Positions 8,140 through 17,227 of a stretch of DNA of 64,000 bases are shown here, piece after piece. The notes below the pieces were generated by a model. The model ran no database searches. It was not told where the DNA came from and was given only the letters and a program-made list of their open reading frames with translations. Position numbers and translations under genes: made by a program. Location of the stretch: assembly GCF_002288005.1 (NCBI RefSeq), contig NZ_CP016771.1, forward strand, positions 62,001 to 126,000, in the 5' to 3' direction. The DNA is from Candidatus Nanopelagicus hibericus. Lineage in GTDB: Bacteria > Actinomycetota > Actinomycetes > Nanopelagicales > Nanopelagicaceae. Position 1 is the stretch's first letter. Each line of letters starts with the position of its first letter.

Positions 8140-9782
8140 TTTTTTTTCATTACCTCATCGGCATCAATAATTCGATATGCATATCCTTGTTCAGCTAAAA
8201 AGCGTTGGCGATTTTGAGCAAAATCTTGATCAATAGTGTCGCGTGCAACTAAGGAGTAAAACCTAGCCCCTCGGCCATCTGCCTTTGGTCTAAGAATTCG
8301 ACCTAGTCGTTGTGCCTCCTCCTGGCGAGAGCCGAATGTGCCAGAGACTTGAATAGCGATTGTGGCTTCGGGTAAATCAATTGAAAAGTTAGCAACTTTT
8401 GAAACTACTAAACATTTCAATTCACCAGAGCGAAACAGCGAATAAAGTCGTTCACGCTCTTTTATCGGTGTGTCACCTTTAATAACCGGCACACCTAATG
8501 TTTCTGAAAGCTGATCTAATTGATCTATGTATTGTCCAATGACTAATACCTGATCATTGGCATGTTGTTTAGCTAGTGCTACGGCAACCGCTTTTTTACT
8601 TTGCGATGTTGAGCAAAAACGATATCGATCCTCTTGCTCAGCGGTCGCATAATTTAATCTTTCTTCATCAGTTAGAGTAATTCTCACCTCAACACAATCG
8701 GCAGGTGCAATATAGCCCTGTGCCTCTATTTCTTTCCATGGCACATCAAATCTTTTTGGACCGATGAGTGAAAAAACTTCACCCTCCATACCATCTTCAC
8801 GCACCAATGTTGCAGTTAAGCCAAGTCTGCGGCGAGATTGAATATCTGCGGTAAATCTAAAGATTGGCGCAGGCAACAGGTGCACCTCATCATAAATAAT
8901 TAAACCCCAGTCAATTGCATCAAACAAATCAAGATGTGCGTAAACACCTTTTTTACGGGTGGTCATTACTTGGTAGGTAGCAATTGTTACTGGACGAATT
9001 TCTTTTTTAGCCCCGCTGTACTCACCAATATCATCTTCATTTAAATCAGTGCGCTGTAGTAGCTCTTCCCGCCACTGTCGTGCTGCAATAGTGTTAGTAA
9101 CCAAAATTAAAGTTGTCGCTTTTGCATGCGCCATTGCCGCTGCGCCGACAATAGTTTTTCCAGCACCGCAGGGAAGTACAACTACTCCAGAGCCACCATG
9201 CCAAAATCCTTCAGCTGCCAACTCTTGATACCTTCGAATTTTCCAACCATCTTGTCTAAGCGATATCTCATGACGTTCACCATCAACGTAGCCAGCAAAA
9301 TCCTCCGCTGGCCAACCTAATTTAAGTAGTGCTTGTTTCAAAAATCCCCGCTGGCCTGGGTGAACCACAATGGTTTCATCATCTAGTTGCTTACCAAGCA
9401 TCGGCGCAACTTTTTTACCTCTAGTCACCTCTTTTAATACTGCCGGATCATTTGAAACTAATATCAAACCATGAACTGGATGTGCCTCCAGGCGTAATCG
9501 TCCGTATCGTGACATTGTTTCGGCAATATCAACTAGTAATGCATGAGGGACTGCATACCTTGAGTACTTAATTAATATATCTATGACCTCTTCAGCATCA
9601 TGGCCTGAAGCTCTTGCATTCCAAAGCCCCAGCGGTGTGAGGCGATAGGTATGTATGTGTTCTGGTGATTTTTCTAATTCCGCAAAGGATGCAATAGATC
9701 TGCGACATTCATCGGAGTGAATGTGGTCGATATCTAGTAAAAGTGTTTTGTCACTTTGAACAATTAATGGGCCATCACTCAT
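8136..9782 (-). CDS. xpb: XPB/ERCC3-type DNA repair helicase
   Basis: A 548 aa superfamily 2 helicase related to eukaryotic XPB, which unwinds DNA 3' to 5'. The N-terminal 180 residues carry the XPB damage-recognition-like region. Walker A PCGAGKT is at 204-210, the DEVH box at 298-301, SATLVRED-type motif III (GLTATLVRED) shortly after, and motif VI QRLGRILRP near the C terminus. The start ATG overlaps the stop of the M20 peptidase gene (ATGA). With the helicase-associated gene at 10843-13035 it matches the Rv0861c/Rv0862c pair of M. tuberculosis, but here an M20 peptidase gene lies between the two. Confidence 0.93.
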   Translation of the reverse strand: MSDGPLIVQSDKTLLLDIDHIHSDECRRSIASFAELEKSPEHIHTYRLTPLGLWNARASGHDAEEVIDILIKYSRYAVPHALLVDIAETMSRYGRLRLEAHPVHGLILVSNDPAVLKEVTRGKKVAPMLGKQLDDETIVVHPGQRGFLKQALLKLGWPAEDFAGYVDGERHEISLRQDGWKIRRYQELAAEGFWHGGSGVVVLPCGAGKTIVGAAAMAHAKATTLILVTNTIAARQWREELLQRTDLNEDDIGEYSGAKKEIRPVTIATYQVMTTRKKGVYAHLDLFDAIDWGLIIYDEVHLLPAPIFRFTADIQSRRRLGLTATLVREDGMEGEVFSLIGPKRFDVPWKEIEAQGYIAPADCVEVRITLTDEERLNYATAEQEDRYRFCSTSQSKKAVAVALAKQHANDQVLVIGQYIDQLDQLSETLGVPVIKGDTPIKERERLYSLFRSGELKCLVVSKVANFSIDLPEATIAIQVSGTFGSRQEEAQRLGRILRPKADGRGARFYSLVARDTIDQDFAQNRQRFLAEQGYAYRIIDADEVMKKN

Positions 9783-10846
9783 TTAAGCAACTCATTGATA
9801 AATGCATGAATCAGTTTTATTCGCGGCTCTAGTGTAGAAATCTTAATAAACTCACTCGGTGCATGAGCACCATGTCCCTCGGCACCTAAGCCATCTAATA
9901 CTTTTGCACCAGCCGCAGCTGCAAGGTTGCCATCACTTGCACCACCAACACTGGCATTACCAATCTTTGCAAAACCTAATGAGGCAGCAACAGCCTCAAA
10001 CTTTTCATACAAGCCAAGTGTGCTGCTCTCTTCAAGCGGTGGTCGGTTAATACCACCAGTGACTTCAACTCTTGCAATTTCACTTTTTAGATTTTTAATT
10101 GACTTATCTATTCGCTCAAGCTCTGCAGTTGTAAAAGATCTAACATCAATATCTAGAGTTGCTACTGCTGGCACGGTATTAGTGGTGCTTCCTGATTTCA
10201 TTACTGTGGGTACGGCGGTGGTACCAAACTTTGGATTCTCTAAAGCAGCAATTTGTAAAACTAATTTTGCAATCTCAGTTGTTGCGTTGATTCCCTTTTC
10301 TGGCTCCAATCCTGCGTGAGCAGCAAGTCCGGTAACTTTTATTTGGTACATCGCAGTTCCTTTGCGACCAGTTTTAACCTTGCCATCTAGCGAGGCTTCA
10401 AAGACCAACACCGCATCTGCGCCCTTAGATAACCTAGTAATTAAATCTTTAGAGGTGGCGCTACCGGTTTCTTCATCTGTGGTTGCAACCAAAGCAACTT
10501 TACTTTCAGCATTTTCAATTCCAACTAAAGCATGTAATGCCTGAACAAAGCCAGTTTTCATATCAAAGACACCAGGCCCAGTGGCCTTATCGCCATTTAT
10601 CTGCCAAGTTGGAGTAAATGATCCAGTTGGCCAAACAGTATCTAAATGGCATAACAAAAGTATCTTTGGATTTTTAGCACCCCACCAAAACACAGGTCTG
10701 CCATTTTCAATTATTTTTTCTGCTTTACTTTTTAAATGTTTGTTTGCAATTTCAACGGCCAATGTAATTACTTGATCACACGCGGCTAAATCTTCAGTAG
10801 GTGACTCACACTCAACTAAACGTTGGACATCCGACAGTGCGCTCAC
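9779..10846 (-). CDS. M20 family metallopeptidase (carboxypeptidase G2-like)
   Basis: A 355 aa cytoplasmic zinc hydrolase. Metal ligands and catalytic residues visible: H67 and D69 in LLCHLDT, D95 in VFDMKTG, and the E125-E126 pair in TTDEETGS. A dimerisation domain interrupts the fold at about 170-280 and includes the expected AHAG loop. GASDGN near 305 and a late GHGAH supply the remaining His ligand. Substrate cannot be read from sequence; carboxypeptidase G2, succinyl-diaminopimelate desuccinylase and other amidohydrolases share the fold. It overlaps both neighbours by 4 nt, so it is in one operon with the two helicase-related genes. Confidence 0.87.
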   Translation of the reverse strand: MSALSDVQRLVECESPTEDLAACDQVITLAVEIANKHLKSKAEKIIENGRPVFWWGAKNPKILLLCHLDTVWPTGSFTPTWQINGDKATGPGVFDMKTGFVQALHALVGIENAESKVALVATTDEETGSATSKDLITRLSKGADAVLVFEASLDGKVKTGRKGTAMYQIKVTGLAAHAGLEPEKGINATTEIAKLVLQIAALENPKFGTTAVPTVMKSGSTTNTVPAVATLDIDVRSFTTAELERIDKSIKNLKSEIARVEVTGGINRPPLEESSTLGLYEKFEAVAASLGFAKIGNASVGGASDGNLAAAAGAKVLDGLGAEGHGAHAPSEFIKISTLEPRIKLIHAFINELLK

Positions 10847-13035
10847 AGGTCTAAGTCTGCCTTATTTTCTAAAATGGTGAGTGCGGGTGCTACGCCATTG
10901 ATTCGGGGGATACGAAACTGCGTTAATTCACCAGTTGTCTCATCCCGGGCAGTTAGGGTGCCCAGAGATATCGAGATTGGCTCAATAATTCGATTTGAAA
11001 CCGACCCATTATTGTCTGCGTAGCTGATCATAAGAGTTTTTCTATCCGCAATATATTGGTTTATTAGGGATAAAGTTTCATTAGATGATGTGCCAGCAAC
11101 AATCGGTTCAACTTTCCGACTGCGCTCACCTGCTCGCACAGTTTTTACTGCACTCTGTATCACCGCATCTTTTGGTGAGTTAAATTCAGAGATAATTCTA
11201 GGTGGCTTTGGCCTTGACTTTGCTCTCCTTAAATTTGGTTGTGATAACAAAATGCCGCTGGCATTTTCAGCAGCCGGTAGATATCCATACTCTCTCAATT
11301 CACCGATTACCTCAGCTAATTCAAAATCACTAACCAAGATCTGTGGCGCAATTTTTCTAAACCGTAAGTGTTCACATTTTTTATCATGCAGGATTTGCTG
11401 GATCATTCCTTCATCTTCACACCTAATATAGGAGTGTGCGGTGCCAACTCTTAATTTGCCATGTCGCTTAGCAACATCTGCAATTAAATAGTCAAGAGGT
11501 TGAGGCATAGGAGTTTTTGATATTTTGATTAAGAAAGTTTTAATTTGATCCCCAGTTTTCCCATGATCTAATCCCCGACGGATAGAGCCCTCACTAAATC
11601 GATAGACCGTTGCACCACCCCTACTTTCAATATCAGCAATTGTCCCCATCTCTGCTGAAAGCTCTGGGGTTAAAGGTCCAGGGGCAACTGCGCTGTTATC
11701 TGCCTGAATCAAAATATGATCAACTGCTTTAGGCATTGATGCTGCAACACCAAGCACATCTTTCTCAGTCAGTAAATTCATTCCAAAGGTTGAAATTCCA
11801 CCCTGTCCGGTTACTCCCAGCCATTCAGCCTCGCGGAGATTCCACTCTACAAAATCTTTGTTTGCCTTTTGGGGATTAAACCATTTGACTACAGATTGAA
11901 TCGAACTTAAGTCAGGACTTAGTTGTGTATTTTCCTGTAATACTTTTAATGTAGTTTTTCTTATCAAAGAAACACCAGCACGGTCTAACTCTGGACCAAG
12001 GGGTGCAATGTTTTTATCACTAACCTTCCCAATTAATCCGCTAGCCCGAGAAGTTTCCAGCCACAGCACAACGAGTGAGTACCATTTTTCTTCTGCTGGT
12101 TTGGTCAGCCAAATATCAAAAGCTGAGGTGGGAAGTATTTGATCATCTGGATCTACTACAACCAATCCACCCAAGTAACAAAGTTCTGCAACAAAACCTA
12201 CACAGGTTTCATCAACTCCTAAGTGCTCGGCAATTTTTTTAAGATCTCTTACGCCAATTCCACCCGTGCGTAGCGCGGTTGGTGGTTCATCAGAGAGGTT
12301 GTGCAAAAACTCCTCACACCAGCGCAGAATCGTGGAGATATTGGCAATCGCAGCTAAATCAATTTGTTTTTGATCAATTTTTTTTCCATTTAATTCCTCC
12401 GGCTCATTCTTAAGCTCTTTATGAATTTTGCCCCCACGTAACTTGATTGCAATCTCGCGTGGTAAAACAACGGTGTGTGAGTCAATTGGTACCAAGATTT
12501 CATTTTCCAGCAGCCAGGCGATTGCTGCTCCAGGTTTTTTTACATTAGCAATCTGACCTCTTGGTGGACCCCAAGTTAATCTAGCAAGCACCTCTGCTGA
12601 ATTAGCAGGCACATCTTTAAGAATAGAAAAATTTATTTTTTTTGCAGATACTGGACCAAGTCCGGCAGGTTCCTCACCAATAAGCAGTTTTAAGTTGGTT
12701 GGAGTTCGGAAATTATTTCCCTCCTTATAGAGCAACCCAATTTGCCATAAATAATCCAGGGCAAAGGCAGTTTCATCACCAGTAACTTCAATCAGCTCTG
12801 ACTTTTTAAATGGTTCAGGCAGCGCACATGCTGCTTCTATTATTTGGTAGTGCCATAAATTTAGTGAATCAATCACACGGACTAGTGATGGTGTTGAGGT
12901 GGCCCTGGCAGCCAGTGCTGAAAAATCATTTGGTACTGGTGAAACCAAATCAGGTCTTGATTTAAACATTGTTGCTAGATCATCATCAGTTCTAGAGCGC
13001 AACTCATCAGCAAAAGTGATCGCGACAGTAGACAT
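10843..13035 (-). CDS. Helicase-associated protein (XPB/Ssl2-like N-terminal domain)
   Basis: A 730 aa protein of the actinobacterial helicase-associated family, equivalent by context to Rv0862c. I see no Walker motifs, so it is not itself an ATPase. Early residues (FADELRSRTDDDLATMFKSRPDL) match the usual opening of this family. The middle holds the XPB/Ssl2-like region (DHILIQADNSAVAPGPLTPEL), and the C-terminal part (ADRKTLMISYADNNG) resembles a WYL-type ligand-binding beta domain. It is probably a partner or regulator of the XPB helicase in DNA repair. It is the first gene of the three-gene minus-strand operon. Confidence 0.85.
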   Translation of the reverse strand: MSTVAITFADELRSRTDDDLATMFKSRPDLVSPVPNDFSALAARATSTPSLVRVIDSLNLWHYQIIEAACALPEPFKKSELIEVTGDETAFALDYLWQIGLLYKEGNNFRTPTNLKLLIGEEPAGLGPVSAKKINFSILKDVPANSAEVLARLTWGPPRGQIANVKKPGAAIAWLLENEILVPIDSHTVVLPREIAIKLRGGKIHKELKNEPEELNGKKIDQKQIDLAAIANISTILRWCEEFLHNLSDEPPTALRTGGIGVRDLKKIAEHLGVDETCVGFVAELCYLGGLVVVDPDDQILPTSAFDIWLTKPAEEKWYSLVVLWLETSRASGLIGKVSDKNIAPLGPELDRAGVSLIRKTTLKVLQENTQLSPDLSSIQSVVKWFNPQKANKDFVEWNLREAEWLGVTGQGGISTFGMNLLTEKDVLGVAASMPKAVDHILIQADNSAVAPGPLTPELSAEMGTIADIESRGGATVYRFSEGSIRRGLDHGKTGDQIKTFLIKISKTPMPQPLDYLIADVAKRHGKLRVGTAHSYIRCEDEGMIQQILHDKKCEHLRFRKIAPQILVSDFELAEVIGELREYGYLPAAENASGILLSQPNLRRAKSRPKPPRIISEFNSPKDAVIQSAVKTVRAGERSRKVEPIVAGTSSNETLSLINQYIADRKTLMISYADNNGSVSNRIIEPISISLGTLTARDETTGELTQFRIPRINGVAPALTILENKADLDL

Positions 13036-13071
13036 AACTGACCTACTTTACTCGGGTTTTAAGTGGGCTAT

Positions 13072-13845
13072 TTACCTTTTGCGCTTCAGGTTTCGGGGCG
13101 ACAGCAGGGAGCCCAAGGCTGCAATTCGCCCAGCGGTTGGTCCAAAAAATTTTTTAATTTTTCGCGCTCTTCTAAAGTCATAAACCGGCCAGTTATCTCG
13201 ATAGGCGCGTATCTCTAACAGGGCATCTGGATTGATGACGCGAGGCTTACCAACCGCTTCAAGTAGTGGAATATCATGGTGTGAATCTGAGTATGCGTAG
13301 CAATTTTTTAAATCAACATTATTTTCGAGTGATAGTTCTTTAATCGCAATAGCTTTTTCCCTACCATGCAACAGACTACCAATTATTTTTCCAGTGTAGA
13401 CACCATTACTAATCTCCGCCTTAGTTCCTAAAGCACCAGTAAATCCCAGCCGCTTGGCAATCAAGTTAGCCATATCTAGCGGTGTAGCAGTGACCAACCA
13501 AACTTCTTCATTTTTGCTTAAGTGTTCTTGCGCGATTTCAACTGTTCCTTGCCAGATTGCGGGTGAGACATACTCCTCGTATATCTCCTGTCCAATTTTC
13601 TCAATTTCTACCACATTATGACCTTTAATAAATTCAGTTGCCGCGTTTTGAAATCTTGCAATCTCAGCTTTATTTTCTTTTCCAGTTAATCGATAACGCA
13701 AATTTGCCAGCACAAATGCTGAAACATCACGCTTGGTAAAGAACCCTCTTTGATACATTCCGCGACCCAAGAAAAATATGGTCGAGCCTTTTAATAGGGT
13801 GTTATCAACGTCAAAAAATGCGATTGCCTTTGCTGTGAGCGCCAT
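13072..13845 (-). CDS. HAD-IB family phosphatase (SerB-like)
   Basis: A 257 aa HAD hydrolase. The nucleophile motif FFDVDNTLL places the catalytic aspartates at D12 and D14. Motif II is the T in LVTATPLD, motif III the Lys of GREKA, and motif IV YSDSHHDIPLL. It matches the HAD-IB group that includes phosphoserine phosphatase, and mycobacteria have a SerB-like gene (Rv0505c) in the same neighbourhood. Serine synthesis is possible but unproven; other phosphomonoesters are equally likely. The C terminus is very basic (RARKIKKFF, NLKRKR). Confidence 0.85.
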   Translation of the reverse strand: MALTAKAIAFFDVDNTLLKGSTIFFLGRGMYQRGFFTKRDVSAFVLANLRYRLTGKENKAEIARFQNAATEFIKGHNVVEIEKIGQEIYEEYVSPAIWQGTVEIAQEHLSKNEEVWLVTATPLDMANLIAKRLGFTGALGTKAEISNGVYTGKIIGSLLHGREKAIAIKELSLENNVDLKNCYAYSDSHHDIPLLEAVGKPRVINPDALLEIRAYRDNWPVYDFRRARKIKKFFGPTAGRIAALGSLLSPRNLKRKR

Positions 13846-13851
13846 ATCACT

Positions 13852-13857
13852 ACCTTA
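13852..13857 (-). promoter_or_regulatory. -10 box of a predicted leaderless HAD phosphatase mRNA
   Basis: TAAGGT, 6 nt (AGTGAT), then ATG on the minus strand. The mirror-image box for the histidine phosphatase is at 13884, so two leaderless promoters share a 50-bp intergenic space. Confidence 0.5.
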
Positions 13858-13883
13858 GCGAACGGGGTGCAATTACTCTGCTT

Positions 13884-13889
13884 TATGCT
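13884..13889 (+). promoter_or_regulatory. -10 box of a predicted leaderless histidine phosphatase mRNA
   Basis: TATGCT, 6 nt (TGCACC), then the ATG at 13896. No ribosome binding site is present. Confidence 0.52.
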
Positions 13890-13895
13890 TGCACC

Positions 13896-14519
13896 ATGGC
13901 ACAAACAATTCACTTCATTAGACATGGTGAGGTAAATAACCCAGAGAAGATTTTGTATGGATTGCAACCTGGATGGCACCTAAGTGATCGTGGGCGTCAG
14001 ATGGCGCAGGTGGTTGCAAAGTGGTCAGAATCATTAAATTTAGGAGCTATTTTTTCATCTCCACTTGAACGAGCCCAAGAGACAGTTGCACCAATAATTT
14101 CCCTACACAATCTGCCATTAAATACAAGTAAAGATTTAATTGAAGCAAGTAATATCTTTGAAGGTAAAAAATTTGAATTAGGAAGTGGCGTAATCCGCCA
14201 TCCAAAATCATGGCGCTATTTATATAACCCTTGGAAGCCTTCATGGGGGGAGCCGTATGAGCAATTAATAAGTCGAATGTTAAGAGCATTATTCACAGCC
14301 CGCGATGCTGCTGGTGGTAAGGATGCAATTTGTGTATCACATCAATTGCCAATCTGGATTTTGCGCTCTGCAGTTGAGGGCAGAAGATTACTTCATGATC
14401 CAAGAAAACGAGAGTGCACTTTGGCATCTGTTACCTCATTTAAATTAGATCAGGATGGAATGATTTCATCTGTTTCATATCTAGAGCCAGCGCAGCATTT
14501 ATTACCCGCAAAAAAATGA
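13896..14519 (+). CDS. Histidine phosphatase (phosphoglycerate mutase-like)
   Basis: A 207 aa member of the histidine phosphatase superfamily. The phosphohistidine motif is FIRHGEV with H10. SSPLERAQET supplies the second arginine, and the late CVSHQLP the second catalytic His. The order of this gene upstream of ResA-, CcdA-, ResB- and CcsB-like genes is the same as Rv0525-Rv0529 in M. tuberculosis, so it heads the cytochrome c maturation operon. Its substrate is unknown; the long insert near 75-110 (a SWRYLYNPWKPSWGEPYEQ block) is typical of acid-phosphatase-type rather than glycolytic mutase members. The TlpA/ResA gene overlaps by 4 nt. Confidence 0.86.
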   Translation: MAQTIHFIRHGEVNNPEKILYGLQPGWHLSDRGRQMAQVVAKWSESLNLGAIFSSPLERAQETVAPIISLHNLPLNTSKDLIEASNIFEGKKFELGSGVIRHPKSWRYLYNPWKPSWGEPYEQLISRMLRALFTARDAAGGKDAICVSHQLPIWILRSAVEGRRLLHDPRKRECTLASVTSFKLDQDGMISSVSYLEPAQHLLPAKK

Positions 14520-15055
14520 AATTCCTGTCAATACTATTTGCATCCATACTCCTTACTTCATGTGCAGGTGGGGGCTTGTCCACACCAAATGAAAATGCTT
14601 TTATTTCAGGCAGCGGTATAGCAACATATTTAGATGAATCTGATCGGGGACCTGCGCCAAAAATTTCTGGGCAAACCTTAACTCAAGATTTTGTCTCTTT
14701 AGATTCAAAGAAAGTATCGGTAATAAATGTATGGGCATCTTGGTGTGCTCCATGTCGGGCAGAGGCGCCAGTATTACAAGAGTTTTCTATTAACTATCCC
14801 GAAGTGCAATTTGCCGGCATTTTAACCCGAGATAATATTTCCTCAGCTCAAGCATTTTATGAAAGCTTCAATTTAACTTACCCTACTTTTACTGATGACT
14901 CACTATTACTTGGATTTGGTGGATCACTCATTCCAAATGCAATTCCAACCACTTTAATAATAGACAAGCAAGGTAGAGTTGCAGTTCGAATAAGTGGTGA
15001 GGTGACTGTCGCAGGATTGAAGAAAATGTTAGAGAAAGTCTTGTCTGATGATTGA
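14516..15055 (+). CDS. resA: ResA/TlpA-type thioredoxin lipoprotein
   Basis: A 179 aa membrane-tethered thiol reductase for System II cytochrome c maturation: it keeps apocytochrome CXXCH cysteines reduced outside the membrane. The signal peptide ends in lipobox LLTSC with C16 as the lipidated residue. The redox site is WCAPC with C77 and C80. The cis-proline region is NAIPTTLIID. CcdA, encoded next with an 8-nt overlap, supplies electrons. No Shine-Dalgarno sequence is visible, so translation is probably coupled to the upstream gene. Confidence 0.92.
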   Translation: MKFLSILFASILLTSCAGGGLSTPNENAFISGSGIATYLDESDRGPAPKISGQTLTQDFVSLDSKKVSVINVWASWCAPCRAEAPVLQEFSINYPEVQFAGILTRDNISSAQAFYESFNLTYPTFTDDSLLLGFGGSLIPNAIPTTLIIDKQGRVAVRISGEVTVAGLKKMLEKVLSDD

Positions 15056-15779
15056 GTTTTTAATAGATCTGGTCTTTGACGCCAACTTATTGATAGCAAT
15101 GTTAGTTGCAGCCTTTGCTGGAGTAGTTTCATTTTTTTCACCCTGCGTAATTCCGCTAGTTCCGGGGTATCTCGCCTATGCCTCAGGCATGAGTGATACC
15201 AAAAGTAGAAGTAGGGTTTTTCTGGGCTCATTACTATTTGTATCTGGATTTACAGTTTTATTTGTTTCTTACGGCATTCTGTTTGGTGAATTAGGTTCTA
15301 AAATTGCACAAAACTCTAAATCAATTTCACAACTTCTTGGCCTGATAACAATTTTCCTCGGAGTAATTTTCTTATTAAATGAAAAGTTCTATCGAAGCTT
15401 CAAGCCAAGGTGGAAGCACCGCACCGGTCTATTTGCTGCCCCACTACTTGGCTTTGCATTCGGAATTGGCTGGACACCTTGTATTGGCCCAACACTTGGC
15501 GCAGTTCAGGTATTAGCAATTCAAAGTGCAACTGCAGAAAGAGGAGCCATTCTCTCGGCTGCTTATTGTTTTGGATTAGGCCTGCCATTTATTCTCATGG
15601 GACTGTTTCTAGACAAATCAACTCCGATACGAAAAATTATTTCCAGTAAAGGTAATTTAATAGTCAAAGTTGGAGGATATTTTTTGATACTGATCGGAGT
15701 TTTACAACTTACTAATCTTTGGGACCAAATTATGATAAGTCTTCGAGATTTAATTAGCGGATTCATTCCCCTTATCTAA
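15048..15779 (+). CDS. ccdA: CcdA thiol-disulfide transmembrane transporter
   Basis: A 243 aa membrane protein of the CcdA/DsbD-beta family with six predicted transmembrane helices. The two conserved redox cysteines are C33 in FFSPCVIPLVPGY and C145 in GWTPCIGPTLGA. It carries electrons from cytoplasmic thioredoxin across the membrane to the ResA-like lipoprotein. The ResB start codon overlaps its stop (TAATG). Confidence 0.94.
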   Translation: MIEFLIDLVFDANLLIAMLVAAFAGVVSFFSPCVIPLVPGYLAYASGMSDTKSRSRVFLGSLLFVSGFTVLFVSYGILFGELGSKIAQNSKSISQLLGLITIFLGVIFLLNEKFYRSFKPRWKHRTGLFAAPLLGFAFGIGWTPCIGPTLGAVQVLAIQSATAERGAILSAAYCFGLGLPFILMGLFLDKSTPIRKIISSKGNLIVKVGGYFLILIGVLQLTNLWDQIMISLRDLISGFIPLI

Positions 15780-17227
15780 TGAGTACTGTTTTAGATAGCA
15801 GGTCGTTTCTTCGGTGGTGCTGGCGACAACTGACTAGCATGCGAATCGCACTTATCTTGCTGTTACTACTAGCGGTGGCAGCAATTCCTGGCTCTTTGTT
15901 CCCACAGCGAAATCAAAACCCACTACAAGTAAAACAATATTTTATTGATAACCCAGCAACTGCAATTTGGCTTGATCGCTTGAGTCTTTTTGAGGTTTAC
16001 AGTTCACCTTGGTTTAGTGCTATTTATCTCTTGCTATTCATTTCATTAATTGGTTGTGTATTGCCCAGGAGTATCGAGCATTTGAAAGCAATAGGCGCCC
16101 AACCGACCATCACGCCCAAATATTTAGACCGTATGGAGCACTTTGTTGAGATTAAAAAGATAGATCTAGATCAAGCAGCAGCTTATTTAATAAAGAACAG
16201 ATATCGAATACGCAGGGATGAAAATTCGATTTCAGCTGAAAAAGGATATGCACGCGAGAGTGGGAATTTACTATTTCACCTGTCCTTGGTCTTGGTATTG
16301 ATAGCAATTGGTGTTGGCTCATTATTTGGCAGTAAGGGTGACGCGATTGTTAATGTTGGGGATAGGTTTATAAATACACCCACCTCGTATGACATCCTTG
16401 GATTTGGAAAGTATCAGGCGGAGGATTCACTGCCACCGTTTTCACTAAAAGTTGAAGATTTCAAAGCTGAGTATGACCCAGTAACCAACGCGCCAATTGA
16501 TTACACGTTAACTGTAAGGACGGCTAATCCTGCTAATTCCCCTGAAACAACTGAGGTAATTAAGGTTAATCAGCCGCTGGCATACGGGAGTACAAAAATA
16601 TATTTACAGGCAAATGGTTACTCACCAATAGTTATTGTAAGAGACAAAAGTGGCAAAGTTATTTTTGATGGACCAACTCCATTTTTACCTCAGGATGGAA
16701 ACCTTTCTTCAATCGGTGCCATAAAAATCCCAGATATGAATCCTCAAATTGGGTTTGTTTCTTCATTTCTACCGACCGCAGATCGGGATCCGATTCGTGG
16801 TGGATTTTCCTCCTACCCTGAGGTTCTAGATCCAAGGCTTTTAGTTTCAGTTTGGAAAGGTGATCTAGGCCTTAATACTGGAGTTCCCCAATCTGTTTAC
16901 CGAATTGATACCAGCAAGATGGAGCGGATTGGACTAAAAGCTTTAACTGTAAATGAAACTTATGATTTTGGTGAGGGCAGCATCACATTTACAGGTTGGA
17001 AATCTTGGGTTAACTTACAAATAGTTAATGATCCTGGGAAAGGATTCGCACTTCTTGGTGCAATACTTGCCATCTCTGGTTTATTGATTTCACTATTTAC
17101 TAGACAAAGAAGAGTTTGGATTAAGCAAGGTAGAAAAACTCAAGTTGCCGGTCTTGCTAAAAATGGCATACCAGGACTTGAGCAAGAGATAAACAACTTA
17201 GTAAAGGAGTTAAGTAATGAGCGATAA
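15779..17227 (+). CDS. resB: Cytochrome c biogenesis protein ResB
   Basis: A 482 aa membrane protein that forms the haem transport and attachment complex with CcsB/ResC. N-terminal helices start at about 20 (LTSMRIALILLLLLAVAAIPGSLFPQ) and 75, a third near 170, then a large extracytoplasmic domain of about 220 residues, and a last helix near 425-445. The opening MRIAL...IPGSLFPQRNQNP is a family hallmark. It overlaps ccsB by 11 nt. Confidence 0.93.
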   Translation: MSTVLDSRSFLRWCWRQLTSMRIALILLLLLAVAAIPGSLFPQRNQNPLQVKQYFIDNPATAIWLDRLSLFEVYSSPWFSAIYLLLFISLIGCVLPRSIEHLKAIGAQPTITPKYLDRMEHFVEIKKIDLDQAAAYLIKNRYRIRRDENSISAEKGYARESGNLLFHLSLVLVLIAIGVGSLFGSKGDAIVNVGDRFINTPTSYDILGFGKYQAEDSLPPFSLKVEDFKAEYDPVTNAPIDYTLTVRTANPANSPETTEVIKVNQPLAYGSTKIYLQANGYSPIVIVRDKSGKVIFDGPTPFLPQDGNLSSIGAIKIPDMNPQIGFVSSFLPTADRDPIRGGFSSYPEVLDPRLLVSVWKGDLGLNTGVPQSVYRIDTSKMERIGLKALTVNETYDFGEGSITFTGWKSWVNLQIVNDPGKGFALLGAILAISGLLISLFTRQRRVWIKQGRKTQVAGLAKNGIPGLEQEINNLVKELSNER

